This document shows positions 7,098-13,071 of a stretch of 13,974 bases of DNA, piece after piece. The stretch is from Bacteroidales bacterium UBA1197 (lineage in GTDB: Bacteria; Bacteroidota; Bacteroidia; Bacteroidales; UBA932), in contig DBYB01000018.1 of the NCBI GenBank assembly GCA_002309995.1, positions 23,604-37,577 of the forward strand, in the 5' to 3' direction. The notes beneath the pieces are model-generated. The model saw nothing but the letters and a program-made list of their open reading frames with translations. It searched no databases and had not been told where the DNA came from. Position 1 is the stretch's first letter. Every line of letters starts with the position of its first letter. Both the position numbers and the translations under genes were made by a program.

Positions 7098-7104
7098 AGT
7101 TTAG

Positions 7105-7138
7105 CAAATATACGTCTTTTATCGGGCTTTTCCAAGAA
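7105..7138 (-). promoter_or_regulatory. Candidate promoter for gcvT
   Basis: On the minus strand TTCTTG (7138-7133) is followed by 20 nt and then TATATTTG (7112-7105), a perfect match to the Bacteroidota -7 consensus TAnnTTTG. The spacing matches the known -33/-7 arrangement. The ATG of gcvT comes 7 nt later, so the predicted start of transcription lies at or within a few nt of the start codon. It overlaps the 3' end of lplA and would let the gcv genes be expressed separately. Confidence 0.45.
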
Positions 7139-7829
7139 TAAAAGACGGCTCCCTGTAGCATTTCTCGATTTTGCTGATTTGCACCATATCGGACGCATCC
7201 ATAAGACGCTCTCCGTCGCAGAAAGCGGCCACTATAGCTCTTGATATTTCCTCCATTGGAAGAGCCAGCCCCAGGTCCGTGAGATTGGCCACCCGCTGGC
7301 GCACGGACTGCACCCCGTGCTTCGCCAACTTTGCCTCCCCTGGGGTGATTGCCTCTGCCAGCATATCAAAATCTACTGAATGAAGGAGCGTGCCGTGCAC
7401 TATGCTGCCGCCAGGAAGGCTGAAAAACGCATTGCCAGAGACCTTACATCCGTCCACCAGGATGTCGTTGTGGGAGGTGCACACCGCAGGCAGGCCGAGG
7501 GAGCGCAGGACGTCAGCGAACCGGTCCAGATATTCTTTAAACACCGCCTCAACTCCCTTGCGTGTTGTAATGTAGGAAGTCATAAGGTTGCCCCTGTCGG
7601 CATACACGCAGCCTCCCCCGCTCTTGCGGCGGACCATATCGATTCCATGCTCCCTGCAGAAAGGCATATTGACCTCAGCCTCCATCACCTGATTTCGGCC
7701 GAAAATCACGGTAGGGGCCACGCTCCATACAAAAAAGCCGCAGCCATAAGCCGCAGCCACGTGCTCTTCCATCGCCAGATAGAAGGTCAAAGGCCTCTCG
7801 ATGGCATCCGGAAGGATTATGTGATCCAT
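7119..7829 (-). CDS. lplA: Lipoate-protein ligase
   Basis: A 236-aa member of the BPL/LplA/LipB fold that attaches lipoate, via lipoyl-AMP, to lysines of carrier proteins in the cytoplasm. Motifs are VIFGRNQV, the signature RRKSGGGCVYADRGN (67-81), NDILVDGCKVSGNA with the catalytic lysine K129, and HGTLL and SVRQRVANL further on. It lacks the separate C-terminal accessory domain of long E. coli LplA, so adenylation may be done alone in the short form or with a partner; I cannot tell. Its position just upstream of gcvT and gcvH makes GcvH the likely substrate. The stop of the 154-aa gene lies one base before its ATG. Confidence 0.9.
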   Translation of the reverse strand: MDHIILPDAIERPLTFYLAMEEHVAAAYGCGFFVWSVAPTVIFGRNQVMEAEVNMPFCREHGIDMVRRKSGGGCVYADRGNLMTSYITTRKGVEAVFKEYLDRFADVLRSLGLPAVCTSHNDILVDGCKVSGNAFFSLPGGSIVHGTLLHSVDFDMLAEAITPGEAKLAKHGVQSVRQRVANLTDLGLALPMEEISRAIVAAFCDGERLMDASDMVQISKIEKCYREPSFILGKAR

Positions 7830-7830
7830 T

Positions 7831-8295
7831 TTACTGAAGGAGTTTGAGATCTTTCTTCAGAATCATCTTGGGCTCCATCATCGATACTTTCTGGAAAAGA
7901 CGGATGCGGTTACCAAGGGAAAGATAGACCTTGTCTTCGTGCTTGCCTTTACGCCACCATTTGTAGAAGCCCACGGGGTCGTTCTCGTAAGGAATCTTGG
8001 CAAGTATGCCCGTGCTGTAACCAGGGAAGTCGATGATGAGCTGAAGACCCATAAAGCGCTTGTAGTATTCGGGATCGGCCCGGCGGAGCTTGCTCACGAG
8101 GGGGTTAAGCACCTCAAAATTATCTACTTGCAGCACTTTTTCCTTGACTATCATACGATGGATGCGCACGGGGTCGGCGTTGAGCCACGCCCCGATTTTC
8201 ATAGTGACCGGACCTTCGTCGGTGTCGAGCGTGAGCTCGTCCATCGAGTAGTAAACCTTTTCAGGATCCAGCGGGAACAGTGCTTCTGCTTCCAT
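7831..8295 (-). CDS. Conserved-looking hypothetical protein, first gene of the gcv run
   Basis: I do not recognise this 154-aa protein. It has no signal peptide or membrane segment, is mixed alpha/beta in character, is acidic at the N-terminus (TLDTDEGPV) and strongly basic near the C-terminus (WWRKGKHEDK, PKMILKKDLKLL). Codon use matches its neighbours, and it is followed after one base by lplA, so it is very likely real. It could be an accessory factor for lipoylation or unrelated. The start at 8295 fits a TATTTTTG promoter element about 32 nt upstream. An internal Met at residue 18 is an alternative. Confidence 0.8.
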   Translation of the reverse strand: MEAEALFPLDPEKVYYSMDELTLDTDEGPVTMKIGAWLNADPVRIHRMIVKEKVLQVDNFEVLNPLVSKLRRADPEYYKRFMGLQLIIDFPGYSTGILAKIPYENDPVGFYKWWRKGKHEDKVYLSLGNRIRLFQKVSMMEPKMILKKDLKLLQ

Positions 8296-8323
8296 CTAAA
8301 AAGTGCGTTTCACGGGTATAAAC

Positions 8324-8354
8324 TTGGCAAAAATAAGAATTTTTTTTAGATTTG
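8324..8354 (+). promoter_or_regulatory. Candidate promoter for the arginase-like gene
   Basis: TTG (8324-8326), 20 nt, then TAGATTTG (8347-8354) matches the Bacteroidota -33/-7 pattern exactly. The ATG at 8362 follows after 7 nt, which predicts an mRNA with almost no 5' leader. There is no room for a usual Shine-Dalgarno leader between the -7 element and the start. Confidence 0.5.
8328..8335 (-). promoter_or_regulatory. Candidate -7 element for the minus-strand gene run
   Basis: TATTTTTG on the minus strand matches TAnnTTTG exactly, 32 nt before the ATG of the 154-aa gene. The matching -33 position 20 nt upstream reads TTT instead of TTG, so the match is weaker than for neighbouring promoters. 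It overlaps the divergent promoter of the plus-strand arginase-like gene, so the two may compete for polymerase. Confidence 0.35.
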
Positions 8355-8361
8355 AAAAGTT

Positions 8362-8994
8362 ATGAACATATTTATTAACATCAGCGGCGTTTATGACGAC
8401 GAAGCCTGGGCTCCGAAGGACGCCCGGGCGATAGACCTTCGGGACCTTGAAGGCTGCTGCTGTTACTGTGACCCGGAAGCCGAAGCCGCCATCCGCCAGG
8501 CCATCTCCCCCTTCCCCGCGGAGGGCGTCCACTGGATAGACACGGGCGACTATCATTACATCAGCAAACTGTGGCTCGAGAAGATAAGCGAGCCCTTCGT
8601 GCTGGCGCTCTTCGACAATCACCCCGACGACCAGGAAACCGCATTCGGAGACCTGCTGAGCTGCGGCAGCTGGGTAAAGGCAGCCCGAGAGTCGCTGCCG
8701 ATGATGAAGGCGGATTACCTGAATACCGGCAACATCCCCGGAGACCTTCCCGTATATATATCAATAGATATTGATGTAATGCCGCGCAAGTTCGCCCGCA
8801 CCGACTGGGACCAGGGAGATATGGACCTCAGCACCCTGACTGCCGCTCTGGACCATATTGCAGGGAATCATCGCATCCTTGGGGCGGACGTCTGCGGAGG
8901 TCTGGTTTCGGCCAAGGGAGCCCTGGCCGAAGACCTCGCAGTAAACTCCCGTACCCGGGAGCTGTTGGAAGCACACCTCCGTCATTTGATATAA
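8362..8994 (+). CDS. Arginase/agmatinase-fold protein
   Basis: A 210-aa cytoplasmic protein with a degenerate but recognisable ureohydrolase metal-site pattern: TGDYHY (62-67, in place of GGDHS, H65), LFDNHPDD (84-90, in place of DAHxD, with D85, H87, D89) and SIDIDVM (134-140, matching SxDxD with D136 and D138), followed by DWDQG and ILGADVCGG. All six expected metal-ligand positions appear filled. At 210 aa it is much shorter than true arginases or agmatinases (about 300 aa), so it belongs to a short arginase-like family of unknown substrate. It is transcribed away from the gcv run, and its 3' end overlaps the last pilus gene tail to tail by 13 bp. Confidence 0.82.
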   Translation: MNIFINISGVYDDEAWAPKDARAIDLRDLEGCCCYCDPEAEAAIRQAISPFPAEGVHWIDTGDYHYISKLWLEKISEPFVLALFDNHPDDQETAFGDLLSCGSWVKAARESLPMMKADYLNTGNIPGDLPVYISIDIDVMPRKFARTDWDQGDMDLSTLTAALDHIAGNHRILGADVCGGLVSAKGALAEDLAVNSRTRELLEAHLRHLI

Positions 8995-10244
8995 ACCATA
9001 TGGGAAGCTGACAGTTTGCCGTCCCAGGAAGTCACGTCTATATACAGGCGGGAATCCGCATACGCTGTGTTGCGCGCTGTCACCGTAAAGATGCCCATGT
9101 TGTCATCCACGCTGGTTTCAAAGAACTTCCGGTTGCCGCTGAACTCATAACTGTAATCGCCACGGTAGCCGCGAAGGTTGGTAGACAGCTTGATATCCTT
9201 TGTCTCACCTCGGGAAAGTCCTGTAGATGGTTCCTCAAAGGCCAGCCACCTGCCGTCGGCAAGCGAGCATTCCATCTTCCAGTCTGTCCGGAAGCAAATA
9301 TCGTCCGTCAGCGCCAGCCTCACCTTGTAGCGCCAGTTGCGGTTTACGCTGAAATCCGTGCAGGCGTCCTCTCCCAGATAGAACCTGGCAACCACCGGCT
9401 CCCCTATCATCGTTCCCGTAAAATCGGTATATACCGCCTCGACTTCCAGATAGGTACAAAGTCCCGGGTCTGCACCCACGGCCCTCAGGCTTTCGGGGTT
9501 CTTGAGGTCCGGATCGGCATTGCCGGGCAGCAGGGTTCCCTGACGGTTCTCCAGGATGTAGAAAAACGCTTCCCATCCGGAGTTCAGCAGTTTGATGTCT
9601 CCCGTCGTACACAAGTCGCCGTCGCACACGTCCGCAGCCGATACCGCCTTCCCTTCGGAAAACAAAGGGCAGGAAGTGTTCATCTGGCAGACCTTGGCGG
9701 AACGTATCTCCACGTTGCCGTGCTGCAGGCCGGAGCGATCTATGTCCATAGCCAGCCAGGCGGCCAGACGCGACAGGCTGATTTCCACATGGGAAGTCTC
9801 CTTGGATACCAGAACCGTCTTGTGAGCACACATCGGCACCCCGAGTTCGACCATCGGCGACATCCCGTCGGCGCGATACACCATCGTATCCAGGGCCGTC
9901 TGCAGCGTGGCGGGCGGATTGAGCACCGGGTAGTTGGCGATCACGAGTATATCGTAGGTCTCCCCCACCATAAGGCTCGTGGAAACGCTGAGGCTGCTGG
10001 CCCCGCCCGCATCCCTGGTTGTGCTGAGCAGACGGCGAAGGTCTCCTTTCTGGTAAACGAGTATGTCAACCCTGTTAAGGATACGGTAGGCAGGTCCAAG
10101 CACGCTCTTGCCCACAGGCTCCATAACCTGTCCTGAATCTATGATGAATCTGACTTCCTTCTCCTCTCTGCCCCCGGGAAGGGACGAATCGCAAGCGCAC
10201 AGGCAGACCAGAGCAGTCAGTATTGTTAACAGAAACTGTTTCAT
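8982..10244 (-). CDS. DUF4906-like fimbrial accessory lipoprotein
   Basis: A 420-aa lipoprotein with signal sequence MKQFLLTILTALVCLCAC; the lipobox LCAC makes C18 the lipidated residue. The middle and C-terminal parts are beta-rich with features of DUF4906/Mfa-type accessory pilus proteins: ATYLE-like CTYLEVEAVY, a VARFYLG segment and DFSVNRNWRYKVRLAL, followed by Ig-like strands. It likely acts as a minor or tip subunit at the cell surface. The start at 10244 gives the signal peptide and lies 5 bp after the stop of the anchor gene; the frame open farther upstream adds a non-signal-like extension. Third and last gene of the pilus set. The exact role is inferred from family and order. Confidence 0.82.
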   Translation of the reverse strand: MKQFLLTILTALVCLCACDSSLPGGREEKEVRFIIDSGQVMEPVGKSVLGPAYRILNRVDILVYQKGDLRRLLSTTRDAGGASSLSVSTSLMVGETYDILVIANYPVLNPPATLQTALDTMVYRADGMSPMVELGVPMCAHKTVLVSKETSHVEISLSRLAAWLAMDIDRSGLQHGNVEIRSAKVCQMNTSCPLFSEGKAVSAADVCDGDLCTTGDIKLLNSGWEAFFYILENRQGTLLPGNADPDLKNPESLRAVGADPGLCTYLEVEAVYTDFTGTMIGEPVVARFYLGEDACTDFSVNRNWRYKVRLALTDDICFRTDWKMECSLADGRWLAFEEPSTGLSRGETKDIKLSTNLRGYRGDYSYEFSGNRKFFETSVDDNMGIFTVTARNTAYADSRLYIDVTSWDGKLSASHMVYIK

Positions 10245-10249
10245 ACACA

Positions 10250-11020
10250 CTAGAAATTTACGGGAAATGCATCTTCTTCCCAACCTTCCACACTAATGAA
10301 TGCATAGGATTTATTCATATCCACCGTGATTTCTATATCCTTCAGGTCCTCATCCGCAAAACTGTAGCCGCTTTCCTTAATAATAAGGCCGAGAGGCAGT
10401 TCCCGGAGCGTCTCACCATCCTGCAACACGTCGAGAGTAAGGTCATAGTCCAATTGCCTCGGGATACGGATACAATATTCTGCTTCCGGACCGGCGCCGG
10501 GGGCGGAGCAGCCGAACAAGCCCTCCCTGGGGTCGCAGTACAACAGGTCATAGCCGTTTACTGTGCCCCTGACTCTCAGGTCCGTCCCCTCAGCGAGGTT
10601 CAGGACCTTGAGATTCAAGCGGGCAAAATTCTTATGCAGTTTCACGGTGTATTCGACCCTGTCTCCATTCAGTTCCGCCGTTCCTTTACAGCTGAACAAT
10701 TCGTCGCACTGGTTGTCCGAACGGATGTCCAGTATGCGTCCCTGCTTAAGGCTCATAGTAGTGATTCCCGCGAAGACGGTCACCTGCGTGGGCCTGCGGC
10801 TTACCACTATCTCGCAGCATCCGTCGATGAAATCTTCGCTGCCGAGCAGTTCCTGCCCTACCACAATTCCGTCCTGGACCATACTCACCACCACGCTTCC
10901 TTCTGTGCCCAGCCCTTCAGCAGGCCTGACCACCAGCCTGCAGGGGCAGGCCGAGCGGTCCTCCTTCACGGAGCACGCACACAGGAGCAAAGGAACGAGC
11001 AGGCAAAGAATACGGCGCAT
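10250..11020 (-). CDS. FimB/Mfa2-family fimbrial anchor lipoprotein
   Basis: A 256-aa lipoprotein (MRRILCLLVPLLLCAC, lipobox LCAC, C16). Directly after it comes SVKEDRSACPCRLVV, the hallmark start of the FimB/Mfa2 family, whose members cap and anchor type V pili in the outer membrane and limit their length. The rest is beta-rich with the expected pattern of two transthyretin-like domains. It starts 6 bp after the pilin stop, with AGGA in the gap as a modest ribosome-binding site, so it is surely co-transcribed with the pilin. Somewhat shorter than P. gingivalis Mfa2, but no domain is obviously missing. Confidence 0.88.
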   Translation of the reverse strand: MRRILCLLVPLLLCACSVKEDRSACPCRLVVRPAEGLGTEGSVVVSMVQDGIVVGQELLGSEDFIDGCCEIVVSRRPTQVTVFAGITTMSLKQGRILDIRSDNQCDELFSCKGTAELNGDRVEYTVKLHKNFARLNLKVLNLAEGTDLRVRGTVNGYDLLYCDPREGLFGCSAPGAGPEAEYCIRIPRQLDYDLTLDVLQDGETLRELPLGLIIKESGYSFADEDLKDIEITVDMNKSYAFISVEGWEEDAFPVNF

Positions 11021-11026
11021 AATATC

Positions 11027-12052
11027 CTAATTGAAGGTTTCGGTGTACGAGACATTACCATCCCAGGGCGAGCAGGTAATGTTGAAGGTGCAGTTCTGGA
11101 TGGAAGACACCTCGTCCGCAGGTACGTCGGGATCGGGAGATCCCGGGCGGGTGAGAATCAGGGAACTGATATGATAAACGGTGTTCCTGTCAAGGGTACC
11201 CCTGCCGCTGCCCGACTCTGCCGGAAGGGTGATGGGATAGTAGCACAGAGCGCCGTTGTAAAGACACTCCAAGACGAGTCTGGTGCGTCTGGGGCTAAAG
11301 TTTTCCCCGCCGAAAGCGTCGTCAGTCGCACCGTTGGGATAGGCGTAGAAGGTATGCGTGGCAGTATGGTCGTCGCCGTCAAAGAGAGTGATGTCGAGTC
11401 CGTCATCCACAATCTTGGCCTTCAGGCTGGCGTCCAGGTTTCCTATGATACCCATCTGCACGTTGTAGCTGTCTCCGATTATCGACTGGGCGGCCACGTC
11501 GGCACGGTCGCACACGTTACTCAGATATATCTTCTTGATAACCAACGGAATTTCCCCGTATGCAGCCTGGTTGAACTGTCGCACGATCTTGTCGATGACT
11601 ATCTTGCAGGCCAGACGCTTGAGTCCGAAGTTGAGCTGTCCGGAAGTGGTTACGCTAATGTTTTCCTTGCTGTCGCTCATTATGAACTTGCTGAAGTTCT
11701 CGTCTTCCAGACAATATCTGTGATACATAAGGTCATTCAGGTTGCTGACGAACAGTTTGTAAGTCTCGTTACCAACGGCCCAGATGGTCTTGGTTCCGGG
11801 GACGACGCTCATTGAGATGCTGGTTCCGAAATCTACGTTATCGGTAGCCGTCTCAAGGTTTCCGTTCTTATCGAAAACGAGCACCTGCACTTTTTCCAAG
11901 GTAGTGTCGTCGTGTCCTGTAACATCCGCCTTTGTAGAAGAGCCGGGCAGAATATTCATCTGAAGGGTTACGAGCTCGGGCTCAGGGGTTACGTCGCGAG
12001 AGCAGGCTGCGAAAACGGCGAATGCCGCAAATAATACTGTAATCTTTTTCAT
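11027..12052 (-). CDS. FimA/Mfa1-type major fimbrial subunit precursor
   Basis: A 341-aa lipoprotein precursor (MKKITVLFAAFAVFAAC, C17) with type V pilin features: an N-terminal Thr/Ser-rich segment ending in STKADVTG, beta-sandwich repeats, and a C-terminal tail (NCTFNITCSPWDGNVSYTE) like the donor strand of FimA/Mfa1 proteins. In the known system the lipoprotein is exported to the surface and trimmed by an arginine/lysine-specific protease, freeing a groove for strand exchange. A protease site after Arg or Lys here, perhaps near STK, is inference. It leads the three-gene pilus set, and its good AGGAGA site 8 nt before the ATG fits a highly made structural subunit. Confidence 0.87.
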   Translation of the reverse strand: MKKITVLFAAFAVFAACSRDVTPEPELVTLQMNILPGSSTKADVTGHDDTTLEKVQVLVFDKNGNLETATDNVDFGTSISMSVVPGTKTIWAVGNETYKLFVSNLNDLMYHRYCLEDENFSKFIMSDSKENISVTTSGQLNFGLKRLACKIVIDKIVRQFNQAAYGEIPLVIKKIYLSNVCDRADVAAQSIIGDSYNVQMGIIGNLDASLKAKIVDDGLDITLFDGDDHTATHTFYAYPNGATDDAFGGENFSPRRTRLVLECLYNGALCYYPITLPAESGSGRGTLDRNTVYHISSLILTRPGSPDPDVPADEVSSIQNCTFNITCSPWDGNVSYTETFN

Positions 12053-12060
12053 AGTTATTT

Positions 12061-12066
12061 TCTCCT
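12061..12066 (-). promoter_or_regulatory. Shine-Dalgarno site of the fimbrial subunit gene
   Basis: AGGAGA lies on the minus strand 8 nt before the ATG at 12052, in the 26-bp gap between ssb and the pilin gene. It is clearly stronger than most sites in this window and confirms the start. I see no good TTG-N20-TAnnTTTG promoter directly upstream, so read-through from ssb is possible. Confidence 0.65.
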
Positions 12067-12078
12067 GTTTTTTAAGTT

Positions 12079-12423
12079 TTACATTTCATACTGGATTTCA
12101 AATTCATCTGTAATGACGTTCAGTTTGCTGCAAATAACGTCCACATAAGTGCGGTCGCCGTCTTCCGACGCGACGCGCTGAACCTGCAGCCGCCCCCACA
12201 CGTGCGCTGCGCATCCTTTCACAAGGTTGTCCAGTCCGTGGACGTTCTTGCCTTCGAATGCGGTCACGTTGTGCCACTGCGTCTCGATGACCGGCGCGCC
12301 CTCCTTGTTCTTGTAGGCGCGGTTGGTCACCATAGTGAACTTGGCCATTTGTTTTCCGTTGATGTACTGCCGGCGGACATTGCCGACAATACCTAGTAGC
12401 TCGATCCGATTGATCTGTTCCAT
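12079..12423 (-). CDS. ssb: Single-stranded DNA-binding protein, short form
   Basis: A 114-aa OB-fold protein: NRIELLGIVGNVRRQYINGKQ at the start, the VTNRAY strand, TQWHNVTAF and the GCAAHVWGRLQVQRV strand are classical SSB features. It binds single-stranded DNA in replication, repair or natural transformation. It stops at EFEIQYEM soon after the OB fold and has no disordered tail or DDDIPF-like acidic tip, which in canonical SSBs recruits other proteins. It may therefore be an accessory paralogue, not the housekeeping SSB. The start at 12423 is chosen because homologues begin at this point; the frame open upstream is not SSB-like. The pilin gene follows after 26 bp. Confidence 0.9.
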   Translation of the reverse strand: MEQINRIELLGIVGNVRRQYINGKQMAKFTMVTNRAYKNKEGAPVIETQWHNVTAFEGKNVHGLDNLVKGCAAHVWGRLQVQRVASEDGDRTYVDVICSKLNVITDEFEIQYEM

Positions 12424-12486
12424 TAGTTTTTCATGATTTAAGTTAACATTCGGGCAACCCGGCGGAGTGTGCCTTCGACCCGGTTG

Positions 12487-12517
12487 CAAAGTAAAGCAAA
12501 GTCCCGCAAACAAACAA
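12487..12517 (-). promoter_or_regulatory. Candidate promoter for ssb
   Basis: On the minus strand TTG (12517-12515) is followed by 20 nt and TTACTTTG (12494-12487), which matches TAnnTTTG at 7 of 8 positions. The same spacing appears at the other promoters in the window. It would give a 5' leader of roughly 55-60 nt. It could also drive the pilus genes if there is read-through. Confidence 0.35.
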
Positions 12518-12661
12518 CAGAAAATCGGCCCCTGAGTGCAGATATTTACGTTTTTTTCGATTTTTGAGACCCCAAAAAAATCGTATTGCGGATTCTTTTT
12601 TCGAAAGAATTTTTCTTCTCAAAAGAAACAGCAAAACCTGCATGACGATTCTTTCGGTTTG

Positions 12662-12692
12662 TTGGAGATGCCGGAATCGTTTTCGATATTTG
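12662..12692 (+). promoter_or_regulatory. Candidate promoter for the zinc-ribbon gene
   Basis: TTG (12662-12664), 20 nt, then GATATTTG (12685-12692), a 7 of 8 match to TAnnTTTG. The chosen ATG at 12698 is 5 nt downstream, so the transcript would again be almost leaderless. This also argues against translation of the open frame farther upstream. Confidence 0.4.
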
Positions 12693-12697
12693 GGGCT

Positions 12698-13066
12698 ATG
12701 TACAAACTGTTGAACGAAGAGGAAGACAGGCACTGCCTGGAATGCGGCGAGCCCCTGTACGGCCGCCCCGACAAGAAATTCTGCGACAAATCCTGCCGCA
12801 GCAAGTATCACGGCACCATACGCAGGCGGCACAATATGCTATATACCAGCACCTTGAACGGCCTCAACCGGAATTACGCGATACTGGAGCAACTGTACCG
12901 CTTCGACAGCACCGGATGCACTATGGCCGAACTGCGCGCAATGGGATTCGTGCCGGAGTATGTCACTCAGACGGTGGAGAAAAAAGGAAAGCACCTGGAG
13001 TACAGGTGCTTCGACTTCGTTTACAATCTTTCAGCCAGCAAACTGTTCAACCTTCGCAGGCTGTAA
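12698..13066 (+). CDS. Small zinc-ribbon protein (DUF2116-like)
   Basis: A 122-aa protein with an N-terminal treble-clef-like zinc ribbon: HCLECGEPLYGRPDKKFCDKS and C33, giving Cys 13, 16, 29 and 33 (CxxC...CxxxC). A basic patch (KYHGTIRRRHN) follows, then a helical C-terminal domain (TMAELRAMGFVPEYVTQTVEKK) ending in aromatic strands. Proteins of this shape are common in Bacteroidota but, as far as I know, have no assigned function; nucleic-acid binding is a guess from the basic ribbon. The frame is open back to 12536, but those codons are AT-rich and unlike the rest. The start at 12698 puts the ribbon at the N-terminus as in relatives. It converges on secA, 5 bp apart. Confidence 0.82.
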   Translation: MYKLLNEEEDRHCLECGEPLYGRPDKKFCDKSCRSKYHGTIRRRHNMLYTSTLNGLNRNYAILEQLYRFDSTGCTMAELRAMGFVPEYVTQTVEKKGKHLEYRCFDFVYNLSASKLFNLRRL

Positions 13067-13071
13067 ACCGC

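Larger units (their letters stand above)
12424..12697. other. Divergent intergenic region between ssb and the zinc-ribbon gene
   Basis: No convincing gene. It holds the candidate ssb promoter (minus) and the candidate promoter of the zinc-ribbon gene (plus). Between them lies a markedly AT-rich core (about 12540-12620) with two hairpins: CGATTTTTG with CAAAAAAATCG (12558-12583) and a perfect ATTCTTT/AAAGAAT stem (12592-12610). The open frames through it on both strands encode Phe/Lys-rich low-complexity peptides that I take as chance. Confidence 0.55.

Noticed and set aside
8982..8994. The 13-bp tail-to-tail overlap as a sign of misannotation
   Set aside because: Both C-termini look natural and short convergent overlaps are common in compact genomes.
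10223..11815. A 530-aa plus-strand open frame across the pilus genes
   Set aside because: Antisense to two lipoproteins with clear signal peptides and family motifs; its translation shows no domain.
12592..12615. Intrinsic terminator at the ATTCTTT/AAAGAAT hairpin
   Set aside because: The stem is pure A/T-rich apart from two pairs and no plus-strand gene ends upstream of it.
12536..12697. N-terminal extension of the zinc-ribbon protein
   Set aside because: AT-rich Phe/Lys codons unlike the rest of the gene, and a candidate promoter lies within it just before the ATG at 12698.
12443..12832. A 129-aa minus-strand open frame between ssb and the zinc-ribbon gene
   Set aside because: It covers the promoter region and overlaps the zinc-ribbon domain antisense; low-complexity translation.
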